A stretch of 64,000 nucleotides of DNA, taken from NCBI RefSeq assembly GCF_038396675.1, contig NC_088920.1:64474001-64538000 (forward strand). Reading direction: 5' to 3'. The position numbers were made by a program, and so were the translations under genes. The stretch is from Hydra vulgaris (lineage: Eukaryota > Cnidaria > Hydrozoa > Anthoathecata > Hydridae). Under the pieces are notes generated by a model. That model was not told the DNA's origin. It saw only the letters and a list, made by a program, of their open reading frames with translations, and searched no databases. Below, piece by piece: positions 55,825 through 64,000 of the stretch (positions within the stretch are counted from its first letter, which is position 1; the number at the start of each line of letters is the position of its first letter).

Positions 55825-58030
55825 TCATTGTAATGAATTAAATATACTACAAAAATGTTCTACTAAAATTCTGTTTAGGTATTTTATTAGAATAGGGGAT
55901 TCAAGATGTTTAAAAAGGATATAAGCTTTAAAATGCTTTCTGTAAAATGCATTTCCATTGCGCTTTCCAATCAAATTTAGGCATTTTCCCCCTCGACTCC
56001 AACAGGTTATTACACATTTGTGACTTTTTTCATAGCCATATATATTTTCTGATGCCTTTGTACTCAAACTATTCTTTTCATATTCTGACTATGACAAGGA
56101 TACTTTGGGATACTTAATGGAGTGTCATTGGCTTTCAAAATATCTTCATTTGAATAGTTTTAATTCAGTAAAGGTGGTTAATGAGTTTCCTCAATGTTCC
56201 AATTTATTAATTCACAGTAATCTATGACTCCAAGATTTAATGTTGTAAGAAGTTTGAAATGTCTATTGGATTCGCTAGTAAACCTGGATTCAAGTATCTT
56301 TTGAATGGCTGTAGTTCTAACTTTCATCACTTATCATTGCCAATAAAATGTTCTCTGGGTTAGCGAAATATGAGTTTTGCTTCAAAACTTGCTCCCTTAC
56401 CTCATATTTTACATCAATAATTGCATTTTTAACTAGTTGAGCAATATATCAAAAATTTTGAGCACCATTGAATGCCAAATAATTTGATTTGATTTGGAAC
56501 TATCCTGGTGCATAGCATTGCATAATTATTGTAACCAAGTCAATAAGTTCTTTTGTTGGCTTTTCTGTAGAAATTTATAAGCGTAGAATACGATTTGCTC
56601 TTGTGAGCCACCGAGCATGATGAATGTTTCCGGGAGAGGTTTTAGAGATTTCATTTGAAACATCTCCTGATTGAATAGATAAACAGATACTGTAAAGATA
56701 TTTTTGATCTGAACTTAATTCACTAAAGATATTATCTGGAATTAAATGAAAAAAACCATTGATTTTTTTGAAAGAAACTACTTCTAAATTAGTTAAGTCT
56801 TCTGTTATGTTTTTACCAATTTCTCCTTTAAATGATCCAGGGCCAGAAGTTTTTCCATCAATCAACTCAAATACATGTTTAAAGGGAAGTTCATTTAAAT
56901 GTAGTTGACAAACGAGCCACTTCATTGGTCTATCGAATTCTGTTTCAATTAATTTTATCACTCCTCCAAATTTTCCAGTATTTACTACAGTTACATCACA
57001 TAAGACAGCATTTAAAGAACCGCTGCGGCCAGCTTCAAATATTAAATGGAGAATTTCATTAGCAATGCAGCGAGAAGTTCCATTATCAGATGTTAGATGA
57101 TCTATATAGCTTCTGCTTGGTTCTCTAACAATTGTAATATGTTCATCTTTAATTATCCCTGCAGTTGTTATTGTATTGTCTTTTCTTCCATCAAAACCAA
57201 TACATTGTAATTTCAAATTTTCGCATTTCTCTCATTTACATTTTTTTGTCCAACACGAAGTCTTTCTCTTTCTACTTTTTTCCTATCAAGCTTATTTGAT
57301 TCATTTTGTATACCCATGTCTTTTAGAGCAGCATTGACAATAGCAGCAGTTGCTCTGCAACTGACACGATCTGCTATGATTGCTAGTTCATTGTAATGAA
57401 ACCTATTTTGATTACATTTTTTTAAGACATTAGATTCGTATAGCTTGTCATATTCATTATTAGATTCATCTAATATGATATTATCCTCAGATTCATAAAA
57501 ATTGTCATTGGTAATTTGTCTATCAGTATCTTTCTCAACATTTGTATGTATATTTAACTGTTTTTTTTTCTTTTTTCAGTTTTCTTTAAAGTAGATGTGT
57601 AGGCACGATCAAGTAGTCCAAGTTGATTTGTGCGTTTCTTTTGCCCAACAAACGCATCCCATTTTTTTATTGGAACTTTAAAAGTACATCTGCATTTTTC
57701 TCTTTCTACTCCTAAGTCATAACAGTTGCATGAACATATGTCAAACATGTTGTCAAAAGCTTTCAATTTGTCATAAAAATTAGCGTTTCTTCTAAGTCTT
57801 GAAGTTTTATTTAAATTGGATTCTTTTTCCATTAATCTACATACTTTTGAGAATACTCCCTCTGTTTCGATTTTTGGAATACTGAATTTATGCCAAATAT
57901 TTTCAATTTCAGTGGTAACTAATCTGTAACATTCATGAGCAGAAATTGATCCTTTGCCTTTAGCATCTTCATTTCTACGAACATAATAGCAATATTTCAC
58001 AACATCTCTTTTTGTAGGAATCATTGCAGT
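55825..58030 (-). pseudogene. DDE-like transposase family protein, broken by A-run frameshifts
   Basis: Minus strand from about 58,050: FPTAMIPTKRDVVKYCYYVR, IPKIETEGVFSKVCRLMEKE, FDICSCNCYDLGVEREKCRC, then after a frameshift in an A run (about 57,565) NEYDKLYESNVLKKCNQNRF, LAIIADRVSCRATAAIVNAA. A second A-run shift lies near 57,240. Core: LQCIGFDGRKDNTI, NAVLCDVTVVNTGKFGGVIK, KWLVCQLHLNELPFKHVFEL, DGKTSGPGSFKGEIGK, LSSDQKYLYSICLSIQSG and HHARWLTRANRILRL. The C-terminus is decayed, to the open stretch 56,067-55,825 (CWSRGGKCLNLIGKRNGNAF). I know this family as a widespread uncharacterised protein of cnidarians and aphids; candidate catalytic residues are the Asp in FDGRKD and CDVT. Confidence 0.72.
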
Positions 58031-58260
58031 CGGAAATTTAGAACCTTGTCCAAATGTTAAGTTGTCAGTTTTACTGCGAGTATGAAATGTTGCTATGATA
58101 CAATGTGTTGCTTATTATTAGTTATATTTTATTTTCAATTACTGAAAATAAAAAGTAGGCAAATATATATACAAACAATAAATATACTATGTATAGAGAC
58201 TAAAATGCAACAAATAGAATAAACCAAAAAATTACATAGTAGCATAGCAAAAGCTCTTTT

Positions 58261-58323
58261 GCTGACATGATATCATATTTTGCTGACATGATATCATATT
58301 TTGCTGACATGATATCATATTTT
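58261..58323 (+). repeat. 21-bp tandem repeat, 3 identical copies
   Basis: GCTGACATGATATCATATTTT occurs three times exactly (58,261, 58,282, 58,303). Each unit contains the palindrome ATGATATCAT. It lies upstream of the transposase gene of the surrounding element (which reads leftwards), where a regulatory role is possible but unproven. Confidence 0.95.
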
Positions 58324-58620
58324 GAAAGATGATGAAGTTAAAAATTTTGAAATTGAAAATTTTTTTTTACCTTAAGTTTTTATGTAAATAGAATGTATAC
58401 CCCAAAAAAAAAAATTGGGGGGCAAAAATTAGGGTGTGTGGTGCAACCCTAAGGGGAGGGGGTGTAAAATAAAATAAAATTAGTCTACATAGTTTTTATA
58501 CCAATTAAAAAACTCCACATAGTGATGCTTGTCAAAATTTAAAAAAAAGTATGGTTTTGACCCGCCCTAATGTACATTATGCAAAGAAAGTAATTTTCAA
58601 GTTATAGTCAGTTATTTGAC

Positions 58621-58621
<1 letters not shown>

Positions 58622-58714
<93 letters not shown>

Positions 58715-58721
58715 ATATATG

Positions 58722-58790
<69 letters not shown>
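58622..58790. repeat. (TA)n microsatellite
   Basis: About 168 bp of TA with a GTATATGTATATGTATATAT interruption near 58,716, just outside the right end of the preceding element. Confidence 0.97.
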
Positions 58791-58791
<1 letters not shown>

Positions 58792-59664
58792 AGAAATCAG
58801 TCGGGTGCTTTTTAAGGATTCACCTCACTCATTTTATTCGTAGGATCGCCTCTGATTATACTGAACACTATAATGGCATTGTTATACTTACGTATAAATA
58901 ACATATAAGATCGTTGGGTGGTAAAAAGTTTATTTGTGCTTTTGGAAGTGATTCAGTTTCTAGCGTCATGTTGAGTTGCATCAAAAGCATTGCACGGAAT
59001 ATTTAATTTTTACAGAAATGTACTCGAGTTTAATTTTTACATTACAACTGCCTTGCAAGTATATTACATCTTTAAACGTGTCGTTGCAACACAACTGTCT
59101 TGCAAGTAGATTATTTCTTTTGACGTACCCTTATATCACAATAATAAAAATATTAAAAATTTCGTATATTGGAAAATTTTAGTGACATAAAAGTTTATCT
59201 TCTCCCGTTTCAATGACTGTGGAAAAGTTTCTTTCTTAAATATTAAATCTATTTCCGTGTTCTAAAACGGAAAGATATATTAACATTTAAAATAATATTT
59301 GTCTTTAGAAACGGATAATACGCAAAAAGATGCGTCGAAGAGTATCAAAGTTATACAAAAGAAGAGAGTTATATTTATAGTTACCTAAGTTGTAGATATT
59401 TGCTGAGGATTAATTTCTCTTTAATAGTAGAGAGATACTAATCCTTATTTTATGGAGATACTAATCCCCATAAAAACTACATTGTAGTGGTTTTTAAATT
59501 TTATCATAATACTACAAGCAACGTAAATAAGAGTTGGAAAGTATATAAAACTGAAACTTTTAAATAAACAAATGTTAGTACATATTTAAAGATTTAAATT
59601 TATATATTTAGATAAAACCCTGAGTCGTGAATATAATTAAACTAAAAAAAGTGTATATATAAAT
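58791..59664. other. No recognisable gene
   Basis: AT-rich. Short imperfect direct repeats near 59,045-59,110 (ACAACTGCCTTGCAAGTA / ACAACTGTCTTGCAAGTA) and a small hairpin at 59,407-59,441 (GGATTAATTTCTCT ... AGAGATACTAATCC). Confidence 0.45.
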
Positions 59665-59931
59665 ATGGCTTTAAATAATTTGGAATGGTGTAGAGAAAAA
59701 ACAGTATGCAACGCCATTGAGCGCTTTCATAGGTCTAAAGCAACTGTGCCAGACATTAATAGACCAAAAGAAGATCTTAAAGAAATTATGAATTTACTTG
59801 GAGACTTTTTGAAGGAAAACTACAATTTATGTGACAAAATTTGTTACGCAGGTCAGCTTTTTATTTTTTATTTACTCTTTATTATTGTCTGCATTTCTAA
59901 TAATAATTTATTTTTGAATGAAGATTTTTAG
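59665..59931 (+). CDS. Unidentified ORF, possible first exon
   Basis: From the ATG at 59,665 the frame reads MALNNLEWCREKTVCNAIER, TVPDINRPKEDLKEIMNLLG, CDKICYAG, then turns hydrophobic and AT-simple (LFIFYLLFIIVC). That change coincides with a GT at 59,852, so the coding part probably ends there. GTATATATAAAT directly before the ATG is TATA-like. It has gene-like composition, but no family is recognised and no second exon found. Confidence 0.3.
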   Translation: MALNNLEWCREKTVCNAIERFHRSKATVPDINRPKEDLKEIMNLLGDFLKENYNLCDKICYAGQLFIFYLLFIIVCISNNNLFLNEDF

Positions 59932-60269
59932 GGTAATCATCAAATTTGTTTTCATTGTTAATTAGCCAAAACTAATCAAAAATTAAACAAGATTTTAGAG
60001 AAAAACCTGCCACAATTGAACGTCAACTGAACGCAATTTTAGGCGCAAACTGATCATGATTATACTAAAGTTTAAGTGCAAAAGCTAATTATGGTTAAAC
60101 CTTAACAAGCGGTTAATGTATTTATTACAAAAACAAAAGGCTTTCTTCTCCAGCCCTTTTTCTTTCTTCCTATAAAAATTTGAAATATTTAAAATAGTAA
60201 AAATAAACGTGTAAGGTAATTTAAGATTTTTGTATTTAGCTAAGGGTGCCTCCAATCTGTTTTAATCTC
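59932..60269. other. No recognisable gene
   Basis: AT-rich non-coding sequence. Confidence 0.35.
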
Positions 60270-60440
60270 ATATTAAAACTCTCTTTAAAGTAGTTAATGA
60301 TGAAGTAAACTAAATGAATGGTTTATTTGTAAAAGATTCTCACTTAACGTTAACAAAACTAAGTTTATTCCCGATTTTAAAATTAATGATATAAATATTA
60401 CTAGACAAACATCTGTAAACTTTTTGGGTATTATTTTAGC
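60270..60440 (+). mobile_element. LINE RT thumb fragment
   Basis: Plus strand: TLFKVVNDEV then, in shifted frame, NEWFICKRFSLNVNKTKF and TRQTSVNFLGIIL, the segment that follows the FADD motif in CR1/L2-like RTs (compare VNEELLKVTEWFNTNKLSLN at 1690 and VNFLGVILDENLP at 54,290). Only this piece remains. Confidence 0.75.
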
Positions 60441-60786
60441 GCTGCGTCTGAAAATGTCATATCTGAAATTATTACCCTCCCTACGCCACAGGTAAAACTG
60501 ATATTGATTTGTACGTTTGCAAACACAAATTAGAAAGTATTTTTTCTTTATGCAATCTTGTATAAGTGTGCGTGACACATAAACATAAACCGAGCCTATT
60601 AGAAACATTGATCAATCTAGAAAACTGTGTGAAGGAATATTTCTTAACCAAACACAATTAGGGATTTTCTCAAATGGGGTGGGTTTTGCGTATGAGATTT
60701 TGGTGCCATCTTTATAGGGAATAAATGAATCAAGATGTTATAACAAAATAGTATATAAACTCTATCTATTTTAATAAAAGACAATA
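60441..60786. other. No recognisable gene
   Basis: Mixed AT-rich sequence between the LINE fragment and the next element end. Confidence 0.35.
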
Positions 60787-62810
60787 CCCAGTAAACACAC
60801 AAACGTCTACTAAACGTCAAAACAACGTTTCAATATAACTTTCAGATTTGGTCAATTATCCGTTTAGAATGAAATCCAGATTAACGTTTAGAACAAACGT
60901 CCATAAAACATCTATATTCGAACGTATTTTAAACGTCTATTATAGGATTATTATACGTATATAAAGCGTTTAGATTTAGTCTAAGTAAACGTATATTAAA
61001 CTTGTCTATTAGTTTCTTTGATTTAGTTAACGTAAGTTTATTTTATTTAAGTTTTAAAACTAATTTAAGTTAAAATTACGTTATAACTTTTTCACTTTTT
61101 ATAAGTAATAAGAGCTATGTAGGTCGTGAAATTTATAAATAGGATTTAGTTATAAAAGATCTGGTCTTATTTTTTATATTTTTTATAACTATTATAATAT
61201 GTTTATAAACTTTCATAATAAATTTTATAAACTTTATAATATATACTATTTATAAAGTTTAAAACTTTATAAATAGTTTTATAATTTTACAAAACTATTT
61301 ATAAAGTTATAGACTTATATACAACGTTTTCATATTGTAAGGATTTAAAGAAAAAATGTTTGTGCACTATACTTGTTTATGTTTCGATAATTAAAAAAAT
61401 TAAATGATCAAGCTTTTCGCAGTGGAAATATTATATTAAAAAATTTCTATCAAATAGTTTTTAAACTTAATCTCATTAGCAGAAAAAAAAAATTTTACAT
61501 TAAGATTAAGTCAAAGATTACTTTTAAAATTAATAAACCCATAAACAAATATTTTGGATCACTGGTTTATGCATTATCAAAAATCTTCCTAGAATACCAT
61601 CTATCACTTGTTTATCATGCACCTGTTTGTGCAACATCATCTTCAACATTCGTATCCTGATCGTTTGATTTCGTAACCTGATTTGTAACCGCAAAAAACT
61701 AGGGTAAATTGTTAGCATTTTAAATGTACATTCATAAATTAAAATTGGAGTTACACAGAACAACTTTACATATAGAGGATTTTCTGAATGGAATTTTTCC
61801 GAAATTTCCTGTACCATCCATGTTTATTTTCGACATTAAAAATTTCGCAACATTGTGCCATTTTATATACAGTGGCTTTTACCAGCTCTGTTCTACCAAT
61901 TTTCTTTAGCAAATGTAACTAAATTAAGCTAAAATGCATCTAAAATAAAAAAATAAAAAATTTATTTATCAAACCTCTTGATTAATGCAAAGATGAATAC
62001 CTACTGTTAGACTATCATACTAGCGCTTACAAAATGAATTTAAACTGTTTATAAAACTTACAAAAAAAGTTTTTGCAGCAGGACTTGCATAACGAGAGCC
62101 CAGCAACTCATATTTTTTAACTGTGTCAATGTTGCGATCAATAATTTCTAAAATATCTGAGTCCATTAATTTGTTGGCATTTAGGAAGGTAAATTGTCGC
62201 GATGAGAGATTTTTAACTTCCATGAATTAGAATGGCGCTCCCAACACTCGTTTATTATTTATTAATCAGTCGTTTTGCTTTCAGTTGTTGTAAGGAAGTG
62301 AATCGTGAAAACGCATCTAAATTAATTATTAAGCCAATAAAAAGTAATTTTTTAATAATTTTTTTTTATTTCGTTTTAATTATGCCTATTTAGACCACGT
62401 GACTTAAGCTGTTATGTGAGTCTTCTGACCAATTGCTATATTACTATATTATAATATAATAAACGTTTATTAAACGGCGATCAAACGTTTAGAATAACAG
62501 CTTATAGTAGTCAATATTGCAAACGTTTGATTGACCTTTAATAAACGTATAAATTAATTTAAAGCGTAGATTTTAAATCTATAAATGTTTACGTTTAGTT
62601 AAGGTTGATTATAGGTTTACAATATTGACTAACATAGTCGGTATTCTAAACGTTAGATCGACGTTTAGTAAACGTTTATACAAAAATATTTGAAATATAC
62701 ATTTCAAATCAAGCCTCGATTTTTAGTCAATAATAGGTCGCTAAACGTTTTATCTATTTTTTGACCAATTTCGACTAAATATTAGCCAACTCTGAACTCT
62801 GTGTTTACTG
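60787..62810. mobile_element. Element with AAACGT-rich subterminal arrays
   Basis: The left end CCCAGTAAACACACAAACGT and the right end (complement of CAGTAAACACAGAG) share the 11-bp inverted repeat CAGTAAACACA (60,789-60,799 and 62,800-62,810). Behind each lie about 230-300 bp in which AAACGT or ACGTTT occurs ten or more times on both strands, often as TAAACGTTTA-like palindromes. The interior is AT-rich and holds one small gene candidate on the minus strand. No target-site duplication is apparent, and no DDE domain is present. Confidence 0.65.
62062..62223 (-). CDS. Small exon inside the AAACGT element, unknown protein
   Basis: ATG at 62,223; 54 codons MEVKNLSSRQFTFLNANKLM, DSDILEIIDRNIDTVKKYEL, YASPAAKTFF, then a consensus donor GTAAGT at 62,061. 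A possible second exon after TAATTTAG (about 61,920) continues in phase as LHLLKKIGRTELVKATVYKM and onward to a stop near 61,770. The charged, non-simple sequence and consensus donor support a real gene. Its position between the two arrays suggests an element-encoded accessory protein, but I recognise no domain. Confidence 0.4.
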
Positions 62811-63029
62811 TGTTACTCTGTGTTGATACTCCAAATAAAAAAAAGATTTACATGAGTTATGTTTCAGAATGAACTGTATCCTTTTTTAACTCAAAAACTA
62901 AAAAGAAAAGCAGAAAGTATGTTTTAAATACTATATTCAAAAAGTGTTTTAAAAAAAGGAGAAGGCACTTTAGGACAACAACAAAATAGGATTATTTACT
63001 TTGTTGAGCAGAAAAATTGTGAGTGTCAC
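62811..63029. other. No recognisable gene
   Basis: Short AT-rich gap between the element end and the SWIM fragment. Confidence 0.35.
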
Positions 63030-63272
63030 AGCTTTAACTGATTTTAGTTCACCTAATACATTGTTTGTAAGAGTACTTATAAAAAATCTCACGGAGAACA
63101 ATTTCATCCTGCTGTAATATTATTTAAAAATAAAATTCCACAGAAATCTTATTGTGAATGTCCAGTTAGTATAAGTGGGCTATGTTGCCATGCTCTTGCA
63201 TTATTTCTAAAAAACTTTTATAAAATTAAGGAAAAAATGTTATCGCTTTCATGTACTGCAAAAAAAAATAGA
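63030..63272 (+). pseudogene. SWIM zinc-finger fragment related to the 37.6-kb protein
   Basis: Plus frame: KSTYKKSHGEQFHPAVILFK, then SYCECPVSISGLCCHALALF and KNFYKIKEKMLSL, then a stop at 63,270. C-x-C ... C-x-H is the SWIM pattern with all four ligands present, unlike the damaged one near 38,090. The flanking words (PAVILF, K-I-K-E-K) align with those around the SWIM in the SAP-SWIM-YqaJ pseudogene, so it is probably a second member of that family. No SAP or YqaJ part is seen here. Confidence 0.7.
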
Positions 63273-63889
63273 TAAAAATTAGCACATAGAAACAATTGTT
63301 GTAGCAGACCCAGAAAATTCAAAATTCAAGAGATATTCTAAAAATAAAAAGCAATATAAAGTCTAAAACAAGATACGAAAATTCCATTTGAGCCACATTG
63401 TTACAAAGTTTTATTTAAGTCAAGTGTAAAATCTTCATAATTATTTTGACCTCAGCTATGGCTTTACACAAATGGCTGCTTGTTGCTTGGTAGATCAGCA
63501 TTATATCAAAGAAAAAAAGAACTTACAATGCTGACCATGTTTCTCCTGATCTTAAAACGTTAACCACAATAAAGTATAATATTAATAATGTATAATAATT
63601 AATGGAAAAAAAGATTTATGCTATTCCTAAAAATATATATTAGATCGTGATTCAACAAGTACTTAAAAAAAAAAAATTCATCTCAATTATTATTAACTAG
63701 TATTAAAGAAAATAATGTTCATAAAACAAATATAAAAAATAACAATATATCTGCAAGCAATAAAAACAATAGTATTCAATAGAGGAAAAATTGCAGAAAT
63801 CAATATTAACGTTCAGAACATGTACCCTACTGATCCTATTAAACTTCCTATTAAATTAGAAAAAATTTTCAGTAAAACTAAATAGCTGT
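63273..63889. other. No recognisable gene
   Basis: AT-rich sequence with A runs and no clear coding signal. Confidence 0.4.
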
Positions 63890-63986
63890 TAGTCAACATT
63901 AGGCGTATTATGAACGTTCAAAAAACGTTCTGAACGTCTTTTAAACGTTCTAAAGACGTCTTTTTAGGACCAAATGCCGGCTGGGA
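63890..63986 (-). repeat. Right terminus of another ACGTTC-rich element
   Basis: Read inward from 63,986 on the minus strand: CCCAGCCGGCATTTGGTCCT, then AAAAGACGTC, AGAACGTTTAAAAGACGTTC, AGAACGTTTTTTGAACGTTC: dense GAACGTTC/GACGTC motifs behind a CCCAG end, as at 9312 and 60,787. The matching left end is not in the window or is one of those two in diverged form. Confidence 0.6.
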
Positions 63987-64000
63987 TTAAACCACTACGC

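Larger units (their letters stand above)
55609..58579 (-). mobile_element. TIR transposon with palindromic target-like ends
   Basis: Short inverted ends G-(T/G)-GCGGGTCAAA (from 55,621, and reverse from 58,567) are each bordered by the palindrome TAATGTACATTA (55,609-55,620 and 58,568-58,579). Because the 12 bp are palindromic they could be a target-site duplication, the outermost TIR, or both; sequence alone cannot decide. A minus-strand DDE-like gene fills the interior, and the right interior is C/G-rich non-coding (58,400-58,470). Confidence 0.75.

Noticed and set aside
59665-59931. Complete small host gene
   Set aside because: The frame degenerates into hydrophobic AT-rich sequence after a GT at 59,852; at most the first part is an exon and nothing downstream could be joined with confidence.

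Overview
The window is AT-rich animal nuclear DNA made almost entirely of transposable elements at different stages of decay. The mix is CR1/L2-like LINEs, Penelope-like elements with GIY-YIG endonucleases, several hAT elements, a Tc1/mariner deletion derivative, a tRNA-derived SINE and many (TA)n arrays. Together with protein families I know from cnidarian genomes, this points to a cnidarian, most likely Hydra. That assignment is inference. I see no convincing host gene; three or four short open stretches with plausible splice sites remain unassigned. There are no bacterial operons, rRNA genes or CRISPR arrays.

Layout. 1-9.3 kb: LINE fragments, SINEs, and an ORF1-only retroelement at 5.2-6.9 kb with an intact 421-aa ORF, four hairpins in its 5' leader and a poly(A) tail. 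9.5-12.0 kb: a BED-finger hAT with terminal inverted repeats (TIRs) and an 8-bp target-site duplication (TSD). 12.0-17.2 kb: a SINE, a mariner deletion derivative and LINE remnants. 17.35-20.72 kb: a ZMYM/DUF4371-type hAT with a perfect 8-bp TSD. 20.7-31 kb: a nest in which a Penelope-like element is interrupted by a second BED-hAT copy and a LINE piece, followed by two Penelope copies in head-to-head inverted arrangement. 31.3-34.6 kb: a TIR element with a broken DDE-like gene. 34.8-43.7 kb: a hAT remnant, minisatellites, and a SAP-SWIM-YqaJ nuclease pseudogene. 43.94-48.25 kb: the most notable feature, a structurally complete DNA transposon. 49.1-49.75 kb: a 650-bp deletion derivative of the BED-hAT. 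50-51.5 kb: a foldback element embedded in (TA)n, then Penelope remnants. 51.6-54.9 kb: an endonuclease-RT LINE. 55.6-58.6 kb: another TIR element with a broken DDE-like gene. 60.8-64 kb: elements with AACGT-rich subterminal repeats and a SWIM fragment.

The 43,936-48,251 element has about 590-bp TIRs that are about 98-99% identical by eye, a 4-bp ACTT TSD, and a five-exon minus-strand gene. The GT/AG junctions join into an uninterrupted 697-codon reading frame. The predicted protein carries Cys-rich N-terminal segments like the RAG1 N-terminus, and a core whose D, CxxC, HxxxxxH-type pair and E residues are spaced almost as in RAG1. Its TIR begins CACGGTG, close to the V(D)J heptamer. The foldback repeats at 50.1, 21.3 and probably 14.5 kb share ordered motifs with its TIR and look like its non-autonomous relatives.
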